Source of the DNA: Tubiluchus corallicola
Taxonomy: Eukaryota; Priapulida; Priapulimorpha; Priapulimorphida; Tubiluchidae
Direction: 5' to 3'
Length of the DNA: 60,000 nt
Assembly (NCBI GenBank): GCA_030141605.1
Contig: JAQGDQ010000040.1
Span: 188,001-248,000, forward strand
Positions 21,029 through 49,704 of this stretch are shown piece by piece (position 1 is the first letter of the stretch; every line of letters starts with the position of its first letter). Both the position numbers and the translations under genes were made by a program. Under the pieces are notes generated by a model. That model was not told where the DNA came from and ran no database searches. It was given only the letters and a program-made list of their open reading frames with translations.

Positions 21029-21100
21029 CAACCAAGTCGATATTCAGCATTCAACGGCAGGTCTCCTTATGTTGATGGTAGTGGCAGGACAGGAGCCTAG
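21029..21100 (+). CDS. possible third exon of the Gly/Tyr-rich protein family
   Basis: Follows a good acceptor (cgacttttttatacag) and, read in phase 0 like the last exons of the two Gly/Tyr-rich genes, gives 23 residues ending in TAG, including GRSPYVDGSGRTGA. This resembles ARFPVDGSGHF at the start of the mature gene 2 protein. It has no GYGY core, and no signal-peptide exon was found nearby. It could be a decayed copy, an alternative last exon of gene 2, or chance. Confidence 0.2.
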   Translation, partial: QPSRYSAFNGRSPYVDGSGRTGA

Positions 21101-21720
21101 TTAATTGACAAGAATAATCCTTCAACAGGGATCACTTAGCCATATTCGCATGTGCATACACATACCCTTCTAGAGGAATAACGGGAGGCAGTTTGGCTGA
21201 TCAAACAACACAGTAGCGATTTTAGAGTCGATTACAGGGGGAGTATCAAGACATTACTGCACCGTATAGGCTGAGAATTCATTCGCACCCACCTCTGTTT
21301 TTTGGATTTACGATTTTTACCTACTTGTGGTGAATTAGTAGCGCTATCACCGTGTACCAACGTTGTTATTAGTAGTTACATATGTAGTGTCTCAACAACT
21401 GCTTGTGATGTATTACAAAATGCGCACTTCATGTGAATATGAAAGGAAATGAACTTTCAGATCAGAATAGAAATTATGTAACATTTGGGCCCCTAAAATC
21501 TGCCCCCCTCAAAATTTGGCGCCATAGGCTACAGCCTAGTTAGTCTATTGGTAAATACGCCACCGTCAAGCCATATTTAGCTATCTGGCTCAGTAAATTC
21601 AATCATAAAGCACTCAGCTATTCTTCTCGCTTCTAAGCAGGCTAATGTGATGCTGCTGATATGATGAAAATATTAATTAGTTTTTAACGCCGAATTAATC
21701 ACAGATATTTATCACAGGAT
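21101..21720. other. intergenic, nothing recognised
   Basis: No coding signal. A slightly GC-richer stretch at about 21485-21590 may be an old repeat fragment. Confidence 0.3.
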
Positions 21721-21723
21721 AAA

Positions 21724-22155
21724 TTGCAGAACCAGCAGCAACAGTGTTGAAAACAATAGCTCAAACCACCAGCCACAATAGAAACAATAGCTGTAACCAG
21801 CAGCAACAGTGGAAACAATAGCTGTAACAACCAGCAACAATAGAAACAATAGCTCAAACTAGCAGCAACAGTAATAGAAACAATAGCTGTAACAAGCAGC
21901 AACAGTGGAAACAATAGCTCAAACCAGCAGCAACAATAATGGAAATAGTAGCTCAAACCACCAGCAACAATAGAAACAATAGCTCAAACTAGCAGCAACA
22001 GTAATGGAAACAATAGCTGTAACCAGCACAACAGTGGAAACAATAGCTCAAACCAGCAGCAACAATAATGGAAACAATAGCTCAAACCAATAGTAATAGT
22101 AATGGAGACAATAGCTTGAACCAGCATCAACAATAATTGAGACAATAGCAACAAT
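21724..22155 (+). repeat. CAG/CAA-rich minisatellite
   Basis: About 13 degenerate units of roughly 30-36 bp built from GAAACAATAGCT, CAAACCAGCAGCAACA and AATAATG blocks. Unit variants alternate (AGCTCAAAC or AGCTGTAAC). Read on the minus strand it gives Leu/Val-rich open frames that are artefacts of the repeat. Confidence 0.85.
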
Positions 22156-22205
22156 GATATCAGTGATGGCCAGAATCTAATAAAGTTTTTATTGAGATAC
22201 AACAA

Positions 22206-22275
22206 GGACCTCTATAACCAAAAGTTATTAACTAAAGTTATAACTAAACGACTATAACTAAAGTTATAGAGGTCC
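22206..22275. repeat. 70-bp hairpin with perfect 13-bp inverted ends
   Basis: GGACCTCTATAAC at 22206-22218 and its exact complement GTTATAGAGGTCC at 22263-22275. The interior repeats AACTAAAGTTATA-type motifs. It may be a tiny MITE or a deletion product of one; no target-site duplication is evident. Confidence 0.55.
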
Positions 22276-24044
22276 CTGGATACAATAAACGCCAATTCTA
22301 TGAAGTTCCAATTTCACAAAAAAATTTACATCAACATTCAACACAGCGTTTTTACCTGGAATAAACTTCATCTTATCTTATCTTATCTTTTAAAATTGTA
22401 ATTTAAAGTACATTAGAAAAAACGTCTTTAATGTACTTTATAAATTGGGGAATTTCTAAGGAAACTCATCTTAAGAAGTGTTTTATAATGTGATAGAGGT
22501 GAAAGCTTCTCTAATCTTATAAATCAATCAAACTTGTTTTTCTCTCTAACATTTCAGGATCGAATACACGCAAAAAGTGTAAACATAAATAGAGCAGTAA
22601 ATTAGTTAATTAAGGTAGTAATAAGGTCAATGAGAAAAGGTAGCGAATTGACTAAAAAGTCATAAAGCCAGGTACCCTTCATTTAGCAAATAAAAGAATT
22701 ATGTAAATTATTAATGTGCCCTTTATTTCAAAATGACGTAGCCTATATCAGGCCACCAGACTGCGCCACGAACGAGTCAATGCCGCCGTCAACGACTAAA
22801 ATTTGTTTACCTCGACAATTTACTAGCAAAGCAATTTACTTTGTCAACATTGGGGGAAACATTTCACCCGGATGACGCGTTTATAACGGGAGTGTTGGTG
22901 TTCCGTTTCTTTGGGAGGTTTGACATTAAATAGCCAGGTATAGAATGGCCTGAAGCAACATAAACATTGCCTTATAATGTCAAACAGGGGAGCGGACGTA
23001 TTGTACTGCTTCTATTTAAGACAAATAATGACAAAACAGCAGTATCATTTTCTGTATGAAGTTGGCTCAGGACTAGAGTAGTCGGAGTCAGGGATGTGGT
23101 GCAAGAAGGATAGAGTCAGGGAGAATGTCAGCTGGAAACGATTGGAAACGCGGCGGAACTGTCAGTGGAGGTAGGATTGATAATTAAAAGACAACAAAGT
23201 TGAGAACGACAACTTTTCAATAGGTTTAACGGAATAAAATGTGTAACTTAAAAGCGATGTAGTTGTATAAAAGAAAATTGCATTTTTTCAGTAGGTACTT
23301 GCATCACTGCTACTTCGTTTAATATTTTACATAGTGTTTCAATTGTAGCCTTCATCAGTCATCAGTTGAATGTTGAGCTAAATTGCTGCATGCTAATAAA
23401 ATGTTTGTTGAGTGTTTTTTTGCAACATTGACTTGTAGAATAACACGCCACAAGCCGTTTCTGAGCAAGAATTTATATAATTAAGGCTTGAGATATTCTT
23501 TCTTATTAAAGCATTTTCAATGATTTATATTAATGATTCTTAGATTTGTATTTAGTAAAGCGGTTGCTGTGAGAGGAACAGTTTCACAAGACTTTTTATC
23601 TCTTAAATAATTCTATTAACACAGTGTAAAATAAGAAAACTAAATTTAAAAGTTTTTGTTAAATTGCTTTTTTGCGTTTTCGTCTTGGCGATAAATTGTT
23701 GCTATACCAGGCAATGAAAATGAAATGTACTTTATAAACTTACAAAGTTTCTTTCTCAGATTTTTGATTGTAAGAAGAAATTGGTTTTCTACCTATGAAA
23801 TATCCAACATTGCAACATTTAAGGTTTTCGAACATGATTGGACAATTCAATTCGAGAATGGGGCCCAAATGGTCAGTCCTGTCAAGCGCATCGTCGTCGC
23901 CGTTCTTATTGTTGTGGACACAATATTTTCTTAATAACCTACAAACACGCAGGGCTGTAGATACAAAACTCACAGGTCTCACTTCTCAAGTGGGGGTTTT
24001 ATATTTAACTATGACCCCGCAACCATTCAATTGACCCTTGGTTA
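22276..24044. other. intergenic, nothing firm
   Basis: Contains a short TCTTA microsatellite at about 22370-22390, preceded by GGAATAAACTTCA, perhaps the 3' tail of a degraded retrotransposon. Frames around 23.7-24.0 kb overlap on both strands without splice or homology support. Confidence 0.3.
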
Positions 24045-24330
24045 AAGGAGACGAAGGGGGGGGTCATTTTTTCGTTGAGCAGTATCTCAGAGACTCCTAC
24101 AGTTTCGGAGCCATCAATTTTTGGTATGTGGTTAGTACTGATATGAAGGTAGACCTACCTGGGTGAATATATGCATGGGAAAAAGCTCCGCAAGGGGAAC
24201 AAAAACCGAAAATGGGGTTCAGGGAGACAAATGCTTCCTTAGTTTGTATCAAATGAAAGGGTTCAATGAGACGAATTGAATGGTGTAAGCTACGCCCAGA
24301 CTGTTCATCCCTAATTAACTCAATCAGACG
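24045..24330 (+). repeat. dispersed repeat, copy A
   Basis: The stretch ATATGCATGGGAAAA, AAGGGGAACAAAAACCGAAA, GGGTTCAATGAGACGAATTG aligns in the same order with 58804-58950 (ATATGCGTACGGGAAAA, AGGGGCCAAAAGCTGAAAT, GGTCTCAATGAGACACATTG). It is an old dispersed repeat family of unknown class. Confidence 0.4.
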
Positions 24331-27300
24331 TGTCCCACAGGAATGGGCCTAAGCAGTTTATGACAGATACATGTTCTACTATATTATTAACAGGTATTTC
24401 ACGATGCACCGGATGGTCACGGACACGGATGGTCCAGCAAATAGTGTAACGGAAATTAAAGAAGGAAGCAGGTGAAGTGGAGGCAAGATGACGGCATAGC
24501 TGAGTATGACATAACTTCCGCTATGTCGCATTGTGCCATTTCTTTGCTTGCTAAATCAACTAAGTGCAATTTGATGACCATGCGTATGCATGGCTAAACA
24601 AAAAACTTCATGAGATCAGACGCCCGCACTCAGGCCGTAAATGGACGGGCATTATTCAGGCGAGGGTGGTATCGGAGAGGTATTACATATATAATCAGCC
24701 TTGTGGGATGCGGATTTTTAGTTCACCGTTCGTCCTTTACCTAAGCAAACGCATACCGCTCGTATATGGTTTCCAACCCAGGTGTGATGTTTGATCTTAT
24801 CGATTGCCACCCGTCCCGTCCGAAGATTGATTATATTTGTTTAGCTAACAACTGAGTCAGGTGCGCTAATTCTCTGCAGCTTGAGTGCTATAGCTGTGCA
24901 ATTCTAATTTTACGTAGTATAGTAATAAGGCTAAGTCAGAACTACTAAGATGTATTGAAATGGACTTATGACTATTGCAAATCATCGTGACCATGCAACA
25001 TCTTCATATGCCATATTGCACACATTAAAAATTGATGACACTTATAAGCTTGAATTATTCAGACTAATACACAAGTAACAACTTTCTTCCTGATTTATAC
25101 ACTAATTATTTCACAAAGATTCAAGACACTACTACTAACCTAGATGCAATATATCACATGGATTAAAGACACTACAACATACAGCGACTAATTAATTTCT
25201 TAATTAATTAATTTTTAACTAGCATTAATTTTTACTTACATTTGTTTGTACTAAGCATACTATGCACATTCAAAACACGACTTTCATGTTTACTGGAATA
25301 AGATTAATTCCTTATCTTCACATCTAAATATTAAAATTAGTTATAGTGATTCGACGTGCAAGAGCTATATTCTTCTGGAAAAACTTTTTGTAACTAGCCA
25401 TATTTTTGTGTAGGACTCGATCACCCAGATACTCTAGAAAAGGTTTGCTACAACAGACTAAATGTATAGGTCTTAAAGTTACGATCGTTGTCTTGGTTCA
25501 ATAAAATAGTTATTATAAAAAGAAAAATCAATGTTATTTTGATTTTTTATCATGTGGTTAAGAAGTAACGTCGTGTTTTACTTGTCGAATGAAACGAGCG
25601 CGAAGTTAAAAATTTACAACATACTTTGCCTATATCTCCTTGCCGCTTGGGTTCAATGTTCCCTTCGGGCGGTTTCATGTGCCAAACTAATCTTGGTTGT
25701 TTAACTCATAGTCGTAGGGTACATTTACATACTTGAACGTGGTCTTGGATGAATATTTTTGATAAATGACCAGACTTAGATTGATAACAAGACACGCACG
25801 ACATTGTCAATCTGGTCGAGTCTGATCTGGGACCAACCCTGCAATCACTTGCTCACCGAAGATCTTTTCAATCTTTTGCCATCTTTAAATTCTTTTATGC
25901 GATAAGATTCTGTTTCTGCATTTTGCTGGATGTTTTGAGAAGGAAAACAGCTGCTTATAAATACAGTTTATTTATTTGGACAATTCTTTACCATAAATTT
26001 GTTTCCTTGTTAACTACAATCTCGTTCACTTTAAGAAGTACACGTCCTATCATTAGCAAAACAGTTACAAGATATTTTTGTACCTGTTTTTAAATTTTCA
26101 CCTTTTGATTCTAGCCTCTTAGCCACCTTTAGTTTCTAGAACTCAGAGTGGTTGTTTAGGGCGATTCGTACAAAGACAACGTCGTTACAGATATTGGTCT
26201 TTTTGACAATGTTGACATTTAAATTTATTTTATCCACTTTTTTGGACAGAATAAACTCAAATATGAACATATCCTCAACAATGAAGAATGACAACATGTT
26301 TTTGCATTTTTGTACGCTAAAAGTATACGAGACATTACTAAAGGTCACCATATAGTTTATTTTGCGTTTCCTCCTAGTGAACAAACATTAGTCACCAAGT
26401 GGTGATACACTTGAGTGATGTGACTGAAGTAGGCAAAGTACAAAATCATAAAAGTCTTACTTTTATTGCTTTTAATTTTTAAATGAGTGTATTTACTGTC
26501 AGGTGTAGCATGTCAAGCCTTAAACTGCCACAGATAATTTTTCAATTATACAAAAGCAGCTCTAATGAAAGTCCAGTTGATGTTTTTTCAATTTTTCGTG
26601 GTATACCATATCAGTTTTACTATACTTAATTTTACTCTCTTTCACTCATGACAATGCATGATACATTGATATTCCAGATACCCGCTTTTACTCGTGATAC
26701 AAATGAATTTGGAAATTAAAAATTAAGCAAGACTGTTAATTCATACCGATTTCTTTATTTACACAACTTGGTCAAATAAAAGCAATAATCAACAAACAAC
26801 AAAAAATTATCTTTTTTTACCAAGTAGGTAATATCACATATTCCTGCAATATCATGAAAGCTGTTGTGCCTTATTGTCACCTCATTCAGAAGTATTAGTA
26901 CTAAATTAATGGTTGGTACAAATGTTTAAAATTTCCATTTGTGTTTGACTTAGATTTGCTACTGGACTACAAAATATTTTATAAAAAACTGTCAACAATC
27001 AATTTAAAAACTGTTTACAAAAAATTAGGTAGATGCATTTTGTACATCAACAAGCTGTGCCAACAACAAACTTATAGAGAATCTGTATAACACAGAATAA
27101 CACTAAAATGAAAACTTTCGGGTAATAATGAGTCAATCACTTACTCAGTCGTACAATATGCCAAAACGTAAACACAAAAACCTTATGACACTTGCAAAAA
27201 ACATATCAATACCCAAAGAGCTAGAATGGCATGTACTCAGCGGTATTTAGCAAGTTACTAAACTATGCAGCCGTTTAGGTTAAAACATCACGATTTGTAC

Positions 27301-27479
27301 TGGAATCATTTCACTAATGAAATGCACCCTAGCTTCTTGCATTTTTCTGCAATGCTCTATTGTGACATCACATAGAATATTCCCACACAAAACCTATAGT
27401 CAATCAATAAAAACTGATCTTCCTTCACACTTCATAGTCGATTATTACAAATTTGAAAGAGTTATTTGTCCATGCCCCA
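24331..27479. other. intergenic, no gene supported
   Basis: About 3 kb of AT-rich sequence. Several short frames exist, including an overlapping pair at 26.14-26.38 kb on opposite strands, but none has splice sites or recognisable motifs. Confidence 0.3.
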
Positions 27480-27600
27480 CCATTCCATAAAGTTTCATGG
27501 AAATTGGTGAAGCAGTTTTCATCTAATTGTTCAACAAACTAGCTAACAAACCAACAGCAATGAAAACATAAACTGTTTGGCGGAGGTTAAGCCAAATAAG
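27480..27600 (+). repeat. dispersed repeat with GGCGGAGGT end, copy 2
   Basis: Reads AAAGTTTCATGGAAATTGG, then CAACAAACTAGCTAACAAACC, CAACAGCAATGAAAACATAA and GGCGGAGGTTAAG. It matches the copy at 17485-17612. It lies just downstream of the 3' end of GCDH. Confidence 0.4.
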
Positions 27601-27826
27601 TTCACTCCAAAAAGCTACCATCAAACCTGCAAAATGATTGATAAAAAATAAATCATCTAAGAATGTTAATTTTTTTGTTTTTGACTTTATAAGTTAAAAA
27701 CAGTATGAAAACAGCTCAGTGGCAAAAGTGTTTTCTCGCTCTTTCGTTGGTCCTACAAGGGTTTCATTAGCTCTACATAGCTTCCATTGCCACATCAACT
27801 CTGGTTTTCTGTACCACTAGAGATAT

Positions 27827-27832
27827 TTTATT
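27827..27832 (-). promoter_or_regulatory. candidate poly(A) signal of GCDH
   Basis: AATAAA on the minus strand 69 bp past the GCDH stop codon. A second AATAAA overlaps the stop codon itself at 27905-27900. Either could serve; the distal one leaves a more normal 3' UTR. Confidence 0.4.
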
Positions 27833-27900
27833 GGCAGGTAACTCTGTACAAAGGCACATACTGATGTATTCTTCTGACATATTCTCCATGTTGTATATAT

Positions 27901-33161
<5,261 letters not shown>

Positions 33162-34499
33162 CTGATAAGAAAAGATGAGCATCGAGCAGTAAGAAACACA
33201 CATGTATATTAACATTTTATCTGTATTGGTAATATACTTAATTAATGTGAACATACCAATTGATGCTGATTGAACATACCATATCACGATGATGAGTAGA
33301 CTAGTAGTAAAAAAATGTATTACTGCTAGTATTAATTGAGCTTAATTTGCAATTGAGCAATGACTTCACCTTAATTTTTTATCACATCATCAAAGATCAA
33401 TTCATGTTACTAGATCTATCAAGTATAAAACACATTGGAAAAACACTAAAGCATCTTTATACCTAAACAAAAATGTACATTGAGATCACAGCACAAATTT
33501 TTCAAAATAGGAATAGATCAGGTACTAAAAACTTTTTTGCCCTTTGTTATTTTGAGTATTAGGACTGCTTCTCAAAGATTTTTAAAGCCTACAATAAAAA
33601 ATTACCACACAGCAAAATATTTTCCTCTAAGTTATCAAAAAGTATTTTAGAAAGGTGGGCCTGCAGAGTCAGCATTAGTTACACAATAGTGTGAGTTATA
33701 GATTTATGGTACTACTGTAACTTTTAACAAGGCTGCATTATTATGACGAGACTAACTACCATAGATCGAGCAATGTTAATACCTTTCAAAATTTAATGGC
33801 TTAACTTGCCATAAGTGTTTGACACCAAGTCCATCAGTGCCACCAGTGTACTTTTAAAGGTACAGTATTTACATTTGCTACACTAACCATATTCCAGCAA
33901 CAATGTCTGGCACTCCAGTGGAGAACAAATTTCTCAGTAAAAATGACCTTATCAAAATTAAGTTTTGGCACTGATCTGTCATGGAAAAAATAAAATGTTT
34001 TAATGGTTCATTACAATTAAAGATAATTACTGACATACTGTTAGTGCAAAGGGTTCTAAGAATAGAGATTTCTGGCTTTTTTATCCGAGAAATCTTTCAA
34101 AATAATTTCAAAGTCAATGGTTTTTGTAATATCGTTTTCTACAGATAGCATCGTCAAATTATTTAGTCTCTCTTGTGAAACTGTTGACCATAGGTATTTT
34201 TTAATCTGTGTTGAGGGTTTGAACATAGTACAGAAATTGGCAAAATTAAAATCTAATCATAATCTAACTAATAATAAGGTTCGCCAATTACCTTTTTTAA
34301 AAGGTAAATGATGACGCTAAACTCAAATTACAAAACTTAACTCTGTGAGTTTTAACTCACAAAAACAAAAGAATTAGGTCTAGTGCTTCTCAACAACTTA
34401 GCGAAAAGTGCAACAAAAGAAACAAACTTTGCAAAAGTTAACCTAAAAATAAAGGATACAATTTGGAAGAGCAACTATGATGTACTTGGTGTTAGATAC

Positions 34500-34541
34500 C
34501 AACCGCTTTCGAATGCAGTTTGAAAAGATGCGTAACGACAT
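34500..34541 (-). CDS. GCDH: candidate first coding exon of GCDH (mitochondrial transit peptide)
   Basis: ATG then MSLRIFSNCIRKRL, followed by a TTG|GTATCT donor. The peptide has four basic residues, Ser and hydrophobics, and no acidic residue, as a matrix-targeting presequence should. It lies on the GCDH strand about 1.3 kb upstream of the first confirmed exon and 333 bp from the FARSA start codon. It ends in phase 0, whereas the exon at 33161 needs a phase 1 partner, so a small exon between them, another donor, or a different first exon must be involved. Confidence 0.35.
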
Positions 34542-34873
34542 TTTGATACAATAAAGCACTTTCTGAAATAATGGTAAATTTTATTCTTAACAGTTTTTCT
34601 CGTATAAATCACATACAGTACCTCCCAAAGCTCCCATTACGAGTGATACACACAGACGCCTTTTACGCAAGAAATTCACTGCAACAAGTTATGCTGCGTG
34701 TCCATCTACCATTTTATTTACACGTGCACGTGTTTCTGGCTGTTTCTGGTTTTAAGAAAATTCTGTCTGATGTAATTTTACAATATTTGTTGTTGTAAAT
34801 TGTTTTGGCCAGGAATTGCTGTTAAACTACATTGCATATAACTTGGTTTATTCTGTCTGTCGAATGAGCTGAA
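34542..34873. promoter_or_regulatory. presumed bidirectional promoter between GCDH and FARSA
   Basis: About 330 bp between the candidate GCDH start codon (minus) and the FARSA start codon (+). It contains a palindromic CACGTGCACGTG at about 34721-34732, that is, two overlapping E-boxes of CACGTG type. No TATA box is placed convincingly for either gene. Housekeeping pairs in this arrangement commonly share a promoter (inference). Confidence 0.4.
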
Positions 34874-46609
<11,736 letters not shown>

Positions 46610-49403
46610 TTCTAATTTTAATAATAGATTTAATTAATAAGAAGAAAGTAAGTTACTGTTTGCATTTCATAAAAGGTAACAACAATGTCTGAACAATAGA
46701 ATGTTGTCATTGATCAATTCATGCATGTAAAATCAGGCAAAATATTTTTATGGTTTTGTCAAATTGTTTACCATTACATTTATTCTAAGCATACATAAGT
46801 TTGAACTAGCACCTGAAAAGCCTTGCTATTATTATTTAGTTTTCTCGATTAGACTCTTGACAGTAACTGCGTATCTCACAAGCTTGCCATGATTATGAGG
46901 CTATCAGGCCAGCTAGTTGACGGGCTGTTGCCCTTGCTGTGATTTATAGGCTTGCTAAACTCATTAATGAGAGTGTCTGTGACATATGTAGCATATCATT
47001 ATCACTTGTTAGGTTGCCTAAATTACTAATAATTTCATGGTAATTACAGTTAGCATTTTCTTTTGTAGCTTAGATTAGTAAAATACCAAAACATTACACT
47101 AGCAGTCATAGTAGCATATAACAGATTACAGTAAGCCTAACTCCAAATTTGCCAATATTGTTACCATGTTTGTTAAATAGCAAAAAACTCATTTAAATCC
47201 ATTTAGTTTGACATTGCCATCTTATTTAAAAGATATGATTAATATCATAAATGTGTTTTCTAGCTTGTGAATTTATTTTCCAGTTGTTAAATTTGGTGTA
47301 GGATTTTTATTTGGTCCTCTTACTCTTGCACGGACTTCGAAGAGAAAATTAGGAATGATAAATGTACATTTTAAAGGCAGTTGCTAAGAATTTTCTATAC
47401 TTCAAATTTCAGAGAGATTAACATTTAATTTTATATGAATAGCAAAGGTTGTATTAAATAATTGCAATAAATCTTGGTACATTCCTTCTATAAATAAAAG
47501 CTGTTTTAATTCACAATAATTCTATACAAATACTGGTTTCACTGGGTCCACTCCCTTTTTGTTTCTGCCAACCTTTCTGTGCATTTCACAATTGACTGAG
47601 CCTTTTTTCCTTCCCATTTCAGTCATTCTGTGGCCTTGCTGCTGGCAAAAATGTCAGTTTTTTATCAGTGGGCTCAACGCGTTGTCGTGAAAAAAAGAGT
47701 ATTGTATAGCCTGCCATGGGCATAAATTTACCCTGTAATTATAGTAATAAACGTTTAGGTATACTGCACATAGAAACCGAAAACAGGTTCCTTTCGTAAA
47801 AAAAGAAATGGCGATGTGAGTCTGTGCGTTAGTACAAAATAAGAAGCAATTCATGTAGGCTCCCTGTATTAACAGGATTAGCACAAGTGTCATTAATTTA
47901 AAAAAGAAACAGAATGATATACATATTGTACACTAACATTTTTATTGTTTTTTTGAGTTTTACAATGTTTTTCACACACAATAAGCCTGCATTAGTCACC
48001 CCTAAACAATTTATAACGAGATTCAGAAAATAATTGATACTCTGCCTCAGATAGTACCATAGATTACTAAAAGCTCATAACACGGTGTGAAAATTAACAG
48101 ATATAGTGATGAAACAGTCTTCTTAAACTGCTGAACATGCTTTTGAATACTGGCAGTATGGCACATTATTTTGCAATCCAATTTACATAAAAGAGCATGA
48201 CCAGAAACCGAATCTACCAGATCAAAATGTAACATTAGGGCAAAAATGTAAAATATCGTAAAATGAGACGCTTCTAGAGTGTATGATATAGAGCGAAATA
48301 ATTGAGCAATGATTTCAAGAGAATCGGATCAATATCCGCTTCTCAGGATACATACCTCAACAACTGCATTCCAGAACTATAGCACATTGTTGCTGGAATG
48401 CTTATTAATTCAAAGCAAAACAAAAAGGGCAGTATGCCGAGGTGCCTTTAAGAATAATTTTTAACAAGTCTGTTTAAATAATGTGTTTTTGGATATCTCC
48501 AGAACTAGTCAACATCTAACCTCGTTAGGTTTATCTGACATCCTTGCAATTTTTTACATAAAACCTGTACAGAATTTTATTTTGAACAAATGGTAATGTG
48601 CAGCTAAATCCAGTATTAACACTAATTCACTTATTCACAAATACTTTTACATAATCGTATCACACGTACAATTTTAGCTAAAATGATTTCGAAAAGAATA
48701 AAATTAATAACTGTACTACCCGTACATAGACAATAATATACAGCTTTGACATGAAAATGCACACTTGAAATGACATTTGTTTTACTATATGCATTCTATA
48801 TGTACGTTTTTATCTGCACTTAGTTAGCATGCTATCATTTAGTTGCATTTATTACTCATCAAACTAGTGTCTTCAGTACGTGCAACTATTCACCAAACAA
48901 CAATTTCAATTTGGTAATTTCTATTTTTTTCTCTTGCACACTGGTTGACTTCAATATTATTAAACAGAGTGCAGATCTTCAATTTGCATTTAGAAATTTT
49001 GGAATGATGGACATTTATACTAAAACAATGTTGAAATGTAAAATTATGCATTAGCCTAAACAAAGCATAGCAACATCACAATTATTAATATGTGTGCAAT
49101 CACTTGCACGTGGACACTACACAACAGAAGAAGAAATAAATTCACTGTGCTCCTAAGTCGTAACATTATGAGATCATTTGAGGCTTAGCTAATAAACTTC
49201 TGCACAAAACATAACACTTGAAAGTATATGTGACCTTTTCTGTAGAAGTTTGCAATGCATAAAACATGCTGTGAAAATAATTTATGCAATTAAAACATAG
49301 AAACATAAGCTAAATAGTCTAGATATTAAGAGATTCACCGGTGCAAAAAGCATTTATAGAGTTCTCAAAACTTGCTGTGCATTGTTGTGGCTAGATCTGT
49401 AAT
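46610..49403. other. FARSA 3' UTR and intergenic sequence
   Basis: No further coding signal. The first clear AATAAA signals on the + strand are at 47466-47471 and 47493-47498, 860 bp past the FARSA stop; if used, the 3' UTR is long. Otherwise nothing recognised. Confidence 0.35.
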
Positions 49404-49704
49404 GGCACGTTGAGACTAGCGAGTTGTCTCTCTCACAGCAAACTCGCAAGTGTGAGCTGTTTTGTGAGTCACTGTCGGCAAGTTATTGCAAACTCTCCAA
49501 CAGTTGCTGGAAGTTGATTTCCTGTGAGTTACAATCTAGTGTGAAAGCCTTGTGGCTAGTTATTCTTGACACATCTCGCAATGAACACAGAAGGAAGTGT
49601 CAGCTCGCACTTACTGTCAAAGAGTAACTTGCAGCAAGTTTTGCTGTCTAGTCTAGGCCTGTTTGCGAGTTACTTGGCGAGCCAACTCACCAATCTAAAA
49701 GCCC
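49404..49704. mobile_element. MITE-like element with GAGTTG inverted ends
   Basis: The left end GGCACGTTGAGACTAGCGAGTTG and the right end in reverse complement (GGCTTTTAGATTGGTGAGTTG) align over about 25 bp with mismatches. The interior repeats GCGAGTT, GCAAGTT and GTGAGTT motifs in both orientations. It is about 300 bp, with no coding capacity and no certain target-site duplication. The class is not assigned. Confidence 0.4.

Noticed and set aside
21699-22205. Hydrophobic minus strand frames resembling membrane proteins
   Set aside because: They are translations of the CAG/CAA-rich minisatellite, with no start, splice or poly(A) context.
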